A DNA stretch of 64,000 bases from Methylolobus aquaticus (GTDB taxonomy: Bacteria; Pseudomonadota; Gammaproteobacteria; Methylococcales; Methylococcaceae). The notes under the pieces are model-generated. The model did not search any database and was not told the origin of the DNA. It saw only the letters and a program-made list of their open reading frames with translations. Shown here one piece after another: positions 37,861 through 48,764 of the stretch; within the stretch, counting starts at the first letter, position 1; each line of letters begins with the position of its first letter. Location: positions 181,958 through 245,957 of the forward strand of contig SEYW01000004.1 of the NCBI GenBank assembly GCA_004168015.1. Reading direction: 5' to 3'. The translations under genes were made by a program, and so were the position numbers.

Positions 37861-38755
37861 GGCTGTTCGCGGCGGAGGCCTCGGTATGCGTTGCCCCGCC
37901 CAGGGCGGCGCTCGGCGGCTCGGGTACCCGTGGCACCGGGTCCGCTTTGCTCCAGACCAGCAGTACCTCGCGGAGCAGGTCCAGTCGCGCCACCGGCGTT
38001 GCGACCACCTTCGCAAACGGGCTGCCCTGCGCCGCGACATCGGTGACGGTCGCCACGGGATAGCCGGGTGGGAAAATCCCGCCCATGCCCGATGTGACGA
38101 GAAGGTCGCCAGGCTGGATGTCCGCGCTGCCGCTAAGGTAGGGCAGTGCGAGTTGGTCGAGTTGACCCGTGCCGACTGCCACGGTGCGCAGTCCGTTGCG
38201 ATTGACCTGGACCGGGATGCCGTGATTGCTGTCGGTGATCAGCAGTACCTCTGCGCTGACGGGGCTGACCCGTACGATCTGCCCCACGACGCCGGTCGCG
38301 CCGAACACCGGCTGGCTGACGTGGGCGCCGAAACGCGCACCCTTGTTGACGACCAGTACCTGCTCGAATGGGAACAGGTTGACCGATAGCACTTCGGCGA
38401 TCTGCATCTGTTCGCCGACCTTGAAGGATGTCTCGAGCAGCCCGCGCAGCCGGATGTTTTCCTGTTCCAGTGTTGCGAACTTCATCAGCCGCGTCTTGAG
38501 GATCAGTTGTTCGTCGCGGAGCCGCTGATTTTCGGCGAACAGGCCGGCATAGCTGGAAAACGCCTCTCGTGCCGAGCTGACGAGGCGGGTCGGGACGCTG
38601 ACCGCTTGCTGCACGGGGTAGACGAGCGAGGTCAGCGCGGACCGGAATGGAACGGCCAGGCCCTTGCGCTCGGCGACCAGCAGCACGCAGGCAGCCAACA
38701 CGAGCACCAGCGCCCGCAGGTGCAGCGAGGTATTTCGTCTGAAAATGGGTTTGAT
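37841..38755 (-). CDS. mreC: Rod-shape determining protein MreC (probable ATC start)
   Basis: Periplasmic bitopic scaffold of the elongasome; 304 residues with one N-terminal helix (LRALVLVLAACVLLVA), a coiled-coil (AENQRLRDEQLILKTRLMK) and the beta-barrel domain (DSNHGIPVQVNRNGLRTVAVG, LPYLSGSADIQPGDLLVTSG). No ATG, GTG or TTG lies at the expected start. The codon at the position of the conserved N-terminal Met (M-KPIF in E. coli, here IKPIFRRNTSL) is ATC at 38755-38753, preceded by a strong GGAG 8 bases upstream. The only upstream in-frame ATG/GTG/TTG-type starts lie inside mreB. I therefore call an ATC start; CTG 38773 is the alternative. Confidence 0.88.
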   Translation of the reverse strand: MKPIFRRNTSLHLRALVLVLAACVLLVAERKGLAVPFRSALTSLVYPVQQAVSVPTRLVSSAREAFSSYAGLFAENQRLRDEQLILKTRLMKFATLEQENIRLRGLLETSFKVGEQMQIAEVLSVNLFPFEQVLVVNKGARFGAHVSQPVFGATGVVGQIVRVSPVSAEVLLITDSNHGIPVQVNRNGLRTVAVGTGQLDQLALPYLSGSADIQPGDLLVTSGMGGIFPPGYPVATVTDVAAQGSPFAKVVATPVARLDLLREVLLVWSKADPVPRVPEPPSAALGGATHTEASAANSHDTRTR

Positions 38756-38813
38756 GGCGGACGCTCCCCTCAGCGCGGTGGCCGTGTGCCGTCGTGGCGT
38801 CGAATGGATCGCG

Positions 38814-39926
<1,113 letters not shown>

Positions 39927-39961
39927 TTATGATATCGCACTCCATGTAACGGGGTGCATTC

Positions 39962-40249
39962 ATGTCGCTGGATTCCGAAGCTGTAAAGCGAATTGCCTGG
40001 TTGGCGAGGCTGTCGATCGATGAGGATCGCGTCGCGGATTATGCCAGGGATCTGTCGGGCATCCTGGACTTCGTCGAACAGATGAACGCTGTCGACACGG
40101 GCAGCGCCATGCCGCTCGCCCATCCCCTGGATCAGTCGCAGCGACTGCGCCCGGACGAGGTGGTCGAGTCCGACCAGCGGGAGCGGTTCCAGCAGCAGGC
40201 GCCCGCCGTCGAGGCCGGGCTCTATCTGGTGCCGAAAGTCATCGAATGA
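39962..40249 (+). CDS. gatC: Asp/Glu-tRNA amidotransferase subunit GatC
   Basis: A 95-residue GatC that wraps around GatA and stabilises the GatCAB complex. Conserved [28 protein letters not shown] and [17 protein letters not shown] match the family. The presence of gatCAB implies that Gln-tRNA and/or Asn-tRNA is made by transamidation in this organism. First of three plus-strand genes, divergent from mreB with about 98 bases between. Confidence 0.95.
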   Translation: MSLDSEAVKRIAWLARLSIDEDRVADYARDLSGILDFVEQMNAVDTGSAMPLAHPLDQSQRLRPDEVVESDQRERFQQQAPAVEAGLYLVPKVIE

Positions 40250-40343
40250 CCTGCCGTCCGCCCTTCGGTCCCGGCGTGACGAAACGGCGTTTCGCACGTG
40301 CCACCGGGCCCGACGCTTCGCGTTAACTCTAAAGTCTCCGGAC

Positions 40344-41798
40344 ATGCATAACTCAACCATCGCGCAACTGGCCGAAGGACTTCGTGCCGGCCGTTTCAGC
40401 AGCCTCGAATTGACCCAGGTCTTCCTGCAGAGGATCGGACAGCTCGACCCTGGGCTCAATTGCTATGTGACGGTGACCGCGGAACAGGCGCTGGCCGAGG
40501 CGCGGGCTGCCGACGCCCGGCTCGCTGCCGGCAATGCCGGCCCGCTGACCGGCATACCGATTTCTCAGAAGGATATCTTCTGCACGCAGGGCGTGCGCAC
40601 GAGCTGCGGTTCCCGCATGCTGGATTCCTTCGTTGCACCTTACGATGCGACTGTCGTCGAGCGCTTCAAGCAGGCTGGTGCGGTCATGCTCGGCAAGTTG
40701 AACATGGACGAGTTCGCGATGGGTTCGTCGAACGAAACCAGCTTTTACGGACCGGTGCGCAATCCCTGGGATACCGGCTGCGTGCCGGGCGGATCGTCGG
40801 GTGGATCCGCCGCGGCGGTCGCCGCGCGCCTGACGCCGGGTGCGACCGGCACCGACACTGGCGGGTCGATCAGGCAGCCCGCCTCGTTCTGCGGCATTAC
40901 CGGGATCAAGCCGACCTACGGCCGCGTGTCCCGCTGGGGGATGATCGCGTTCGCGTCGAGTCTCGACCAGGGTGGGCCGATGGCGCGCACGGCCGAGGAT
41001 TGCGCGCTGATGCTACAGGTCATGGCCGGTTTCGACGAGCGCGATTCGACGAGCGTCGACCGTCCGGTACCGGACTACCGGGCAGCCCTCGGCGGAAGTG
41101 TGGAAGGTCTGCGGATCGGCCTGCCGAAGGAGTTCTTCGGGGAGGGGCTCGACGGCGAGATCGCAACCGTGCTCCAGCAGGCGATCGACGAACTGCGCAA
41201 GCTCGGCGCCACGGTGCACGAAATTTCGCTGCCGAACATGGGCCTGTCGGTGCCTGCCTATTACGTGGTCGCGCCGGCCGAATGTTCGTCCAATCTGGCC
41301 CGCTACGATGGCGTGCGCTTCGGCTACCGCTGCGAGGCGCCCAAGGATCTGCACGACTTGTACTGCCGCTCGCGGGGCGAAGGTTTCGGGGCCGAGGTCA
41401 AGCGCCGCATTCTGATCGGCACCTATGCGCTGTCGGCCGGGTATTACGATGCCTACTATCTGAAGGCGCAGAAAATCCGCCGCCTGATCAGCGATGATTT
41501 CCGCAAGGCGTTCGAGCAGGTCGATGTGATCGTCGGACCCACGGCCCCATCGGTCGCGTTCAAGTTCGGCGAGAAGACAGCCGACCCGATCGCGATGTAT
41601 CTGTCCGACATCTACACCATCGCCGTCAACTTGGCCGGGCTGCCCGGCATGTCCGTTCCCGTCGGATTCTCCGGCCAGTTACCGGTGGGCATGCAGTTGA
41701 TCGGCAACTACTTCGACGAGGCCCGGCTGCTGAACGTCGCGCACCGTTACCAACAGGTGACCGACTGGCAGACGCGGGCCCCTGAAGGATGCGCCTGA
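40344..41798 (+). CDS. gatA: Asp/Glu-tRNA amidotransferase subunit GatA
   Basis: Glutaminase/amidase subunit releasing ammonia from glutamine for GatB. 484 residues with the amidase Ser-cisSer-Lys site: Lys in [10 protein letters not shown] and the glycine/serine-rich [17 protein letters not shown] followed by [16 protein letters not shown]. The remainder ([33 protein letters not shown]) is canonical. It lies 94 bases after gatC and 142 bases before gatB, longer gaps than in many operons. Confidence 0.97.
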   Translation: MHNSTIAQLAEGLRAGRFSSLELTQVFLQRIGQLDPGLNCYVTVTAEQALAEARAADARLAAGNAGPLTGIPISQKDIFCTQGVRTSCGSRMLDSFVAPYDATVVERFKQAGAVMLGKLNMDEFAMGSSNETSFYGPVRNPWDTGCVPGGSSGGSAAAVAARLTPGATGTDTGGSIRQPASFCGITGIKPTYGRVSRWGMIAFASSLDQGGPMARTAEDCALMLQVMAGFDERDSTSVDRPVPDYRAALGGSVEGLRIGLPKEFFGEGLDGEIATVLQQAIDELRKLGATVHEISLPNMGLSVPAYYVVAPAECSSNLARYDGVRFGYRCEAPKDLHDLYCRSRGEGFGAEVKRRILIGTYALSAGYYDAYYLKAQKIRRLISDDFRKAFEQVDVIVGPTAPSVAFKFGEKTADPIAMYLSDIYTIAVNLAGLPGMSVPVGFSGQLPVGMQLIGNYFDEARLLNVAHRYQQVTDWQTRAPEGCA

Positions 41799-41940
41799 CG
41801 GCCGTCCCGTCCGGCATTCCGCCCCGTCGCCGAGTCCCCGAGACGCCGGCGGCCGCCATGATCATCGTCGTCGGTGGCGTGAGGGAAGCTTCCTCGCTCC
41901 GCCGATCACCGCTACAACTTCAGTCAGGGTAATGCGCGTT

Positions 41941-43374
41941 ATGGAATGGGAAACAGTGATCGGCCTGGAAGTCCATGCCCAGCTGGCGACCCGATCGAAA
42001 ATCTTCTCCGGCGCTGCGACCGCCTACGGAGCCGAGCCGAATACCCAGGCCTGTGCAATCGATCTCGGTTTGCCCGGGGTGTTGCCGGTACTGAACCGGG
42101 AAGCCGTCCGGATGGCAGTCAAGTTCGGGCTTGCAATCGGGGCCAGGATCGCGCCGACGTCGGTCTTCGCGCGCAAGAATTATTTCTACCCGGATCTGCC
42201 GAAAGGCTATCAGATCAGTCAGTACGATCTGCCTGTCGTGGCGACCGGTCAGATGACCATCACGGTGGATGGCGCCCTGAAGACGATCGGTATCACCCGC
42301 GCACATCTCGAGGAGGATGCCGGGAAGTCGCTGCACGAGGATTTCCATGGTTCGACCGGCATCGATCTGAACCGCGCAGGTACGCCCTTGCTCGAAATCG
42401 TCTCGGAGCCCGACCTGAGGTCAGCCAAGGAGGCTGTCGCGTACATGAAGAAGTTGCACGCGCTGGTTCGCTATCTGGAGATCTGCGACGGCAACATGCA
42501 GGAGGGTTCGTTCCGCTGCGATGCGAATGTCTCGGTCCGACGGAAGGGTGAGAGCCGCTTCGGCACCCGTGCCGAGATCAAGAACCTGAATTCGTTCCGT
42601 TTCGTCGAACGCGCGATCAATTTCGAGGTCGAGCGGCAGATCGAATTGATCGAAGGCGGCGGCGCCGTGGTTCAGGAAACCCGGCTCTACGATTCGGTCA
42701 AGGACGAAACACGGTCGATGCGGAGCAAGGAAGAGGCGAACGACTACCGCTACTTCCCCGACCCCGACCTGCTACCCCTCGAAATCGGCGCGGCGCTGAT
42801 CGACGAGGTGCGCGCGACCTTGCCCGAGTTACCCGATGCGAAACAGCAGCGGTTCCGCAGTGATTACGCGCTCAGTGACTACGATGCGGAGGTACTCACG
42901 GCGACGCGCGAACTTGCGGATTTCTACGAGGCCGTCGTCCGGTCCGCGAACTGCGACGCGAAACTTTGCGCCAACTGGGTCATGGGCGATCTCTCGGCCG
43001 CCTTGAACGAGGCGAATCTGGAGATCACCGCCAGCCGGGTCGATGCGGACAGGCTGGCGGGCTTGCTGCAGCGGATTGCGGATGACACCATTTCAGGCAA
43101 GCTGGCGAAGCAGGTCTTCGAAACGATGTGGCAGGAAGGTGCCACTGCCGACGCGATCATCGAACGGGAGGGTCTCCGCCAGATCACCGACTCGTCGGCG
43201 ATCGAGGCGATCATCGATCGCATCATGGCCGACAATCCCGGGCAACTCGCGCAGTATCGTGCCGGTAAGGACAAGCTGTTCGGCTTTTTCGTGGGTCAGG
43301 CCATGAAGGCCACACAGGGCAAGGCGAATCCGCAGCAGTTGAACGAGTTGTTGAAGCGGAAGCTCGACGCCTAG
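41941..43374 (+). CDS. gatB: Asp/Glu-tRNA amidotransferase subunit GatB
   Basis: Kinase/transamidase subunit that activates mischarged Glu-tRNA(Gln) or Asp-tRNA(Asn). 477 residues: cradle domain start [17 protein letters not shown], the conserved [27 protein letters not shown], the DFNRAG-like [13 protein letters not shown] and the C-terminal tRNA-binding YqeY-like domain. An in-frame ATG three codons earlier (41932) is equally possible; I follow the homologous start. Confidence 0.97.
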   Translation: MEWETVIGLEVHAQLATRSKIFSGAATAYGAEPNTQACAIDLGLPGVLPVLNREAVRMAVKFGLAIGARIAPTSVFARKNYFYPDLPKGYQISQYDLPVVATGQMTITVDGALKTIGITRAHLEEDAGKSLHEDFHGSTGIDLNRAGTPLLEIVSEPDLRSAKEAVAYMKKLHALVRYLEICDGNMQEGSFRCDANVSVRRKGESRFGTRAEIKNLNSFRFVERAINFEVERQIELIEGGGAVVQETRLYDSVKDETRSMRSKEEANDYRYFPDPDLLPLEIGAALIDEVRATLPELPDAKQQRFRSDYALSDYDAEVLTATRELADFYEAVVRSANCDAKLCANWVMGDLSAALNEANLEITASRVDADRLAGLLQRIADDTISGKLAKQVFETMWQEGATADAIIEREGLRQITDSSAIEAIIDRIMADNPGQLAQYRAGKDKLFGFFVGQAMKATQGKANPQQLNELLKRKLDA

Positions 43375-43603
43375 GTCCCGCGCGTGGCGGCGGCGCCGTT
43401 CGGGTCATTCCTGCGCTGCCTGTGGCGCATTCGATCGCGCCGCCGTGGCTCGCCGCTACCCAATCCAAAGATCGTTCCAGATGCAGCACAAAAGAGGCAA
43501 GCGGGACCGCAGGCGTCGCCGCCGGGTTCCCGGCGACAAAGGTGCGACGCCGCAACCTTATCTTGCCGACGATAGCGATTCCCGCGAAAGACATTCCGAT
43601 GTC

Positions 43604-46309
43604 GTGAACGTGGCCCGTCCGGCCGACAGTCACGATGCCGACGGACCCTGGCATGCGCTGACCGTGGCGCAGACCTTCGCGAAACTCGATGCGGATCCGC
43701 GGGGCCTGTCGGCCGAGCTGGCGCAGGCGCGTCTCTCAGCGCACGGCTTCAATGAATTCGTGGAGCAGCGGCGGGTGTCGGTGCTGCGGCTGTTGCTGTC
43801 GCAGTTTGCGAATGTTTTGACGCTGATCCTGCTACTCGCGATCGGTATTTCCGCCTTTCTCGGCCACGACACCGAAGCCGTCGTCATCGGTGTGATCGTG
43901 CTGTTCTCGGTGCTGCTCGGTTTCTTTCAGGAATACCGGGCCGAGCACGCGGTCGCCGCGCTACGCGAGCTGACAGCCCCGACGGCTACCGTCATCCGCG
44001 ACGGTACCGAGGCGGTGATCGCCGCCAGCCTGCTGGTGCCCGGTGACATGGTACGGCTGGCGACCGGCAATCGGGTGCCCGCGGACCTCCGCCTCGTCGA
44101 GACCCGCAGCCTGCAAGCCGACGAGGCCGCGCTGACCGGGGAGTCCACGCCGGTTGGGAAGCATCCCGAACGTGTTCTGGCCGAGGGCGCTGCCATAGGG
44201 GAGCGTTGTAATCTGGCGTTTTCCGGGACGTCGGTGACCCACGGCAAGGGATTGGGTGTTGTGGTCGCGACCGGCATGGACACCGAGTTCGGCCAGGTCG
44301 TCCGCATGCTTGGGCAGGCCAAGGTCCGAAAGACGCCATTACAGCAGAATCTAGACCGGGTCGGCCGCTTGCTGGCCTTGTTCGCACTGGCCATCGTCGC
44401 GGTGATCTGCGCGCAGGGCGTGCTCCGGGGTGAGTCGCTGATCGAGATGCTGATCTTCGGTTTTGCGCTTGCGGTCGCCGTCGTACCGGAAGCGCTGCCC
44501 GCGGTCGTGACCGTCTCACTGGCGATCGGTGCGCGCCGCATGGCAGCGCGTAATGCGCTGATTCGCCGCCTGCCCGCCGTCGAGACGCTCGGCTGCACTT
44601 CGGTGATCTGCTCGGATAAGACGGGCACGCTGACGCGCGACGAGATGACGGTGCGCAAAGTGGTGACCGCGGAGCGACAGGTTACGCTGTCGGGGACCGG
44701 GTACGAACCGTTCGGCCGCATCCTCTTCAAGGGCGAAAGCATTGCGCCGAGCGTGCTCGAACGCGCAGTGCTGCAGGCTGCGGCTTTGTGTTGCGACGCG
44801 GAGCTGGTGACTTCCGCGTCGGGCCGTGCCGGGATCAAGGGCGATCCGACCGAAGGGGCGCTGGTGGTCGCGGCGGCGAAGATCGGTCTGCAGAAGAAGG
44901 AACTCGAGCGGCTGGCGCCGCGCCTCGATGAAATCCCTTTTTCTTCCGAAACCAAACGGATGACGACGCTGCACCGCGCTGGCGATACCGGGACGATCGC
45001 CTACGCGAAAGGGGCCTCCGAAGTGGTCCTGGCCGCGTGCACCCGGCAATTGACCAGCGACGGCGAACGGCCTCTCGACGAGGAGCAGCGCAGCCTGATC
45101 CTGGAGCAGGCCCACGAACTGGCCGACCAGGCCTTGCGCGTGCTGGCGATAGCGCAGAAGACCGATACGACCATCGCCGATGCCGAACACGGGATGACCT
45201 TGCTCGGGCTGGTCGGGATGATCGATCCCCCCCGTTCGGAATCGGAGGCGGCGGTCGCGATGTGCGAGCAGGCCGGGATCAAGGTCGTCATGATCACCGG
45301 CGACCATCCTTCGACGGCGCGTGCCGTTGCCCGCGAGGTCGGCATCCTGAAAAAGGGGCGTTTGGTGACCGGCCGCGAACTCGATGCGATGGACGATGCG
45401 GAGTTGCTGCACGCGGTGGGCGAGGCCGACGTTTACGCGCGTGTCTCCCCGAAACACAAGTTGCGCGTGGTCGAGGCGCTGCAGCGGAACGGCCAGGTCG
45501 TGGCGATGACCGGCGACGGAGTCAACGACGCCCCGGCGCTGAAGCGTGCCGATATCGGGATCGCGATGGGCATCACGGGTACCGATGTCAGCCGCGAGGC
45601 GGCGGCCATGATCCTGACCGACGACAATTTCGCGTCCATCGTCGCGGCGGTCGAGGAAGGCCGCGGCATCTTCAACAACATTCGAAAATACCTGATGTAT
45701 CTGCTGGCGGCCAACATCGGGGAGATCGGGCTGGTGGCGTGCGCTGCACTGCTCGGTCTTCCGATGCCGCTCAGCGCCGTGCAGATTCTGTACGTCAATC
45801 TGGCGACCGACGGGCTGCCGGCGCTGGCCCTGGCGCTGGATCCGAATGACGCGGCGCTGATGACCCGCAAGCCGCGTGATCCGCTGGCCGGTATCTTCAC
45901 GCGGCCGGTCGTCATGCTGATGCTCGCGGGCGGACTGTGGTCCATGGTCGTGAACCTGGGGCTGTTCTTCTGGGCCTTGCAGCAGCCCGAACATTCCACC
46001 GAAATGGCGATGACGATCGTTTTCGCGGCCCTGGTGCTGACCGAATTCTTCAAGGCCTTCACTTACCGCTCCTACGATCGTTCGATCTTCAAGCGCACAT
46101 TCACCAACACGTGGCTGAACATGGCGATCCTTTGGGAACTGGCACTGCTGCTGGCGCTGATTTATGTGACGCCCTTGCAGGTTTTGTTCGGCACCGGTTC
46201 GCTAACCGGACTCCAGTGGGCCGTGATCGCAGCGGCGGCCTTCTCGATCGTGCCGGCGCTGGAGGTCGTCAAATGGTGGACTTTTCGCCGCGGCGCCCGG
46301 GGGCGTTGA
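43604..46309 (+). CDS. Cation-transporting P-type ATPase (P2A, calcium type)
   Basis: About 900 residues. N-terminal cation ATPase domain (WHALTVAQTFAKLDADPRGL), TGES-type A-domain (EAALTGESTPVG), PEALP in M4, DKTGTLTRDE phosphorylation site (D338), KGASEVVLAACT in the nucleotide domain, hinge TGDGVNDAPALKRADIG, and the M6 segment LYVNLATDGLPALALALDP. This is the SERCA/PMR1-like bacterial class, transporting Ca or possibly Mn. The start is uncertain: the frame is open to GTG 43445, but the first ~50 residues are Arg-rich and unprotein-like, so GTG 43604 is chosen. Ends 83 bases before the glutaredoxin-DsbD-like gene. Confidence 0.9.
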   Translation: MNVARPADSHDADGPWHALTVAQTFAKLDADPRGLSAELAQARLSAHGFNEFVEQRRVSVLRLLLSQFANVLTLILLLAIGISAFLGHDTEAVVIGVIVLFSVLLGFFQEYRAEHAVAALRELTAPTATVIRDGTEAVIAASLLVPGDMVRLATGNRVPADLRLVETRSLQADEAALTGESTPVGKHPERVLAEGAAIGERCNLAFSGTSVTHGKGLGVVVATGMDTEFGQVVRMLGQAKVRKTPLQQNLDRVGRLLALFALAIVAVICAQGVLRGESLIEMLIFGFALAVAVVPEALPAVVTVSLAIGARRMAARNALIRRLPAVETLGCTSVICSDKTGTLTRDEMTVRKVVTAERQVTLSGTGYEPFGRILFKGESIAPSVLERAVLQAAALCCDAELVTSASGRAGIKGDPTEGALVVAAAKIGLQKKELERLAPRLDEIPFSSETKRMTTLHRAGDTGTIAYAKGASEVVLAACTRQLTSDGERPLDEEQRSLILEQAHELADQALRVLAIAQKTDTTIADAEHGMTLLGLVGMIDPPRSESEAAVAMCEQAGIKVVMITGDHPSTARAVAREVGILKKGRLVTGRELDAMDDAELLHAVGEADVYARVSPKHKLRVVEALQRNGQVVAMTGDGVNDAPALKRADIGIAMGITGTDVSREAAAMILTDDNFASIVAAVEEGRGIFNNIRKYLMYLLAANIGEIGLVACAALLGLPMPLSAVQILYVNLATDGLPALALALDPNDAALMTRKPRDPLAGIFTRPVVMLMLAGGLWSMVVNLGLFFWALQQPEHSTEMAMTIVFAALVLTEFFKAFTYRSYDRSIFKRTFTNTWLNMAILWELALLLALIYVTPLQVLFGTGSLTGLQWAVIAAAAFSIVPALEVVKWWTFRRGARGR

Positions 46310-46392
46310 TCCGGTTTCCGACGTCAAGTCCCGAAAACGCCGTCGCCCGGCGCGGGCCGCGCCAGCCCGTTTCGAGAAAGGGGTACGAAGGT

Positions 46393-47640
46393 ATGATGCA
46401 GCATCGTAAACAGACCCACCTGGCCAGGGTGATCGCCATCGGTATCCTCAGCGCTCTGCTGGGGGGTGGTGTCCCCGCGGGTGCGGTTGACCGGCCCTCC
46501 TCCGAGGTTGCGTCCGAGGCAATCGAGGTCTTCGTCCGCGAGGGCTGTCCCCATTGTGACCAGGCGAAGGAGTTTCTCGCCCGGCTCGGTCGGGAGCGCC
46601 CCAATCTGCGTATCGTGCTGCGGGACATCCGGCGGGATCCGTCGGCCTTGGCGCGTCTGCAGCAGCTGGCGGAGGCCCACCGTCAGAGTGCGCGAGTGCC
46701 CGCGTTTTTCGTGCACGGGGAATTGATCGTCGGGTTTTCCGATGACGCGACGACCGGACGGATGATTCGCGACGGCCTGTCCGCCCTATCGCCGGAAAGC
46801 GTTGCCGCGGGCAATGCCGGCAGTTGTGAAGCGGAAGAATCGCTTTCCTGCGAAGCGCCGACCGAGGAATCTTCTGTGACCGCGGCGAAGACGCATGGTC
46901 CGGCACCCTACGAGATCGAATTTTTTGGTCGCAAACTGTCTGTGGAACAGATCGGGCTGCCGCTGTTCACGCTGGCGATGGGGCTGCTCGACGGCTTCAA
47001 TCCCTGCTCGATGTGGGTCTTGTTGCTGATGATTTCGCTGCTGGCCCCCCTGGGTGACCGGCGGCGGATGCTGGCGATTGCCGGCACATTCATTGCCGTG
47101 GAGGGCCTCGCCTACTTCGTCTTCATGGCCGCCTGGCTGAACATGTTTTTGTTCATCGGGCTGTCACGCATCTCGGAACTGATCATCGCGGCGATCGCGC
47201 TGTTGGCCGGTCTGCTGAACCTTAAGGATTACTTCGCTCTGGGTTGGGGGCCCAGCCTCTCCATCCCGCAGTCGGCGAAACCGGATATCTACGCCCGGAT
47301 GAGAGCCATCCTGCATGCCGACAATCTGGCTGGGGCCCTGGTCGCGACCGTGGTCCTCGCGCTGCTCGTGCAAGTCGTCGAATTCATGTGCACCTCCGGT
47401 TTCCCGGCGCTCTATACCCGCATCCTGACCTTGCACGATACCCATGGCATCGGTTACTACGGCTATCTGCTGCTGTACAACCTGGCCTACATGTTCGACG
47501 ACCTGGTCATTCTCGGCATTGGCGTCGCCACGCTGAGCCAGCATCGCCTGCAAGAGCGTGAAGGTCGCTGGCTCAAACTGATCAGCGGCCTGGTCATGGT
47601 GGCGCTGGCGGTCTATCTGGTCGTTGCCGGCCAAGCGTGA
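46393..47640 (+). CDS. Glutaredoxin/thioredoxin domain fused to a CcdA/DsbD-like membrane domain
   Basis: A 415-residue protein. After a signal sequence (to about residue 32) comes a glutaredoxin-like domain facing the periplasm with EGCPHCDQAKEFL (C52, C55) and a cis-Pro ARVPAFFV. An acidic Cys-containing linker leads into about six to eight transmembrane helices carrying DGFNPCSMWVLLLM and, later, VEFMCTSGFPALYT: two intramembrane cysteines placed like the electron-carrying pair of CcdA/DsbD. This would move electrons from the cytoplasm to a periplasmic thiol acceptor in one polypeptide. ATG 46393 follows AAGGGG. It sits downstream of the Ca-type ATPase, but functional linkage is not evident. 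Confidence 0.82.
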   Translation: MMQHRKQTHLARVIAIGILSALLGGGVPAGAVDRPSSEVASEAIEVFVREGCPHCDQAKEFLARLGRERPNLRIVLRDIRRDPSALARLQQLAEAHRQSARVPAFFVHGELIVGFSDDATTGRMIRDGLSALSPESVAAGNAGSCEAEESLSCEAPTEESSVTAAKTHGPAPYEIEFFGRKLSVEQIGLPLFTLAMGLLDGFNPCSMWVLLLMISLLAPLGDRRRMLAIAGTFIAVEGLAYFVFMAAWLNMFLFIGLSRISELIIAAIALLAGLLNLKDYFALGWGPSLSIPQSAKPDIYARMRAILHADNLAGALVATVVLALLVQVVEFMCTSGFPALYTRILTLHDTHGIGYYGYLLLYNLAYMFDDLVILGIGVATLSQHRLQEREGRWLKLISGLVMVALAVYLVVAGQA

Positions 47641-47688
47641 GAACGGCATGGGTGTCGCGGTGGGGCTGGTGACGCCAGAGCCTCCGGC

Positions 47689-48219
47689 ATGACCACCATC
47701 TGCAGTTTCCCTCCAGTGGCCGATTGCAACGCGCGGGTGCTGATACTCGGCAGCATGCCGGGTGTCGCCTCGTTGCAGGCCGGCCAGTATTACGCCCATC
47801 CCCGGAACGCGTTCTGGCCGATTCTGGCCGCTCTCCTCGACTGGCCTAGCGGCGTGGCTTATGCGGAGCGGCTGGCCCGGCTACGTGCGGCGCGGATTGC
47901 CCTGTGGGATGTGCTGCAATCATGCCGGCGCGACGGAAGTCTCGATGCCGCTATCGACGATGCGTCCATCGTACCGAATGATTTCGGTGGGTTTCTGCTG
48001 CAGCACACCCGCATCACCCATGTCTTCTTCAACGGCAGCAAGGCCGAGAGTGCGTTTCGCCGATATGTCCTGCCGGAACTGTTCTGCGCCGACCGGCTGG
48101 TCTGCGAACGCCTCCCGTCGACGAGCCCGGCGCACGCGGCTCGCGGCTTCGACGAGAAACTGCGCGCATGGCGTCGTGTGATTCAGAGCCCTTGCGTCGA
48201 TCCTTCCGACGGCACTTGA
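47689..48219 (+). CDS. DNA-deoxyinosine glycosylase (UDG superfamily, family 6-like)
   Basis: A 176-residue base-excision enzyme of the hypoxanthine-DNA glycosylase family, removing deaminated adenine (and possibly uracil). UDG-fold motifs are seen: LILGSMPGVASLQAGQYYAHPRNAFWPIL near the N-terminus (water-activating loop region) and LPSTSPAHAA near the C-terminus (intercalation loop). No signal peptide. ATG 47689 lies 48 bases after the previous stop. Confidence 0.88.
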   Translation: MTTICSFPPVADCNARVLILGSMPGVASLQAGQYYAHPRNAFWPILAALLDWPSGVAYAERLARLRAARIALWDVLQSCRRDGSLDAAIDDASIVPNDFGGFLLQHTRITHVFFNGSKAESAFRRYVLPELFCADRLVCERLPSTSPAHAARGFDEKLRAWRRVIQSPCVDPSDGT

Positions 48220-48542
48220 TCGCTGCGGCATCTGCGGCAGTCGGCACGCGAAATGCCTGATCCGGATCCGCCGTTCCACGTCCCGACACCCAGAGCTTCC
48301 GTTGTCCATTACGCCATGTCGCAGTGCTGGAGCAAGCGGCACACATTCTGCTTCGTACAGCAAACGGACAGACGCCGACATGGTCTGTTCGGCAGCTTCA
48401 TCGGGCATGATTCGCTCCGGGCAACTAGGTTTCCCGTAGTCGCCCTGGAGCCAACGAGGGTGCTGGCAGGCTAAAGTCGTTGCGCCCGCCACGCTATCCG
48501 CCCATTCCATGGCCCACTTCCCAATCCAAACGAGAACGACGA
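48220..48542. other. Short gene-free stretch
   Basis: About 320 bases between the glycosylase gene and a small lipoprotein gene. No supported gene, RNA or repeat was found. Confidence 0.35.
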
Positions 48543-48668
48543 GTGATTTCCCATACGATCAAGCTAGGTGCATTGTTGATTACCGTTTGCCTGCTGACTG
48601 CCTGTGACAGGGAAGGTCCCTTCGGCAACACCCCGGGCCCCAAGAAGCCGGACTGGCTGCAGCACTGA
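48543..48668 (+). CDS. LptM/YifL-like small lipoprotein
   Basis: A 41-residue lipoprotein precursor: VISHTIKLGALLITVCLLTAC ends in lipobox LTAC, leaving a ~20-residue mature peptide CDREGPFGNTPGPKKPDWLQ. The short mature sequence with x-x-GPF after the Cys resembles LptM (YifL), which assists LptD assembly, but the usual KGPLYLP is not exact, so this is a tentative family call. GTG 48543 is the start that leaves a compact signal; the frame is also open upstream to a TTG. Confidence 0.65.
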   Translation: MISHTIKLGALLITVCLLTACDREGPFGNTPGPKKPDWLQH

Positions 48669-48764
48669 AGCGTACTTGAACCCGAGAGCGGACTGGCCGC
48701 TCTCCGGCAAGGAAGGCCGGGGGGTGCCGCTGCGCTGAACCTCCCCGGCGCCCCTCTCGGAGCC

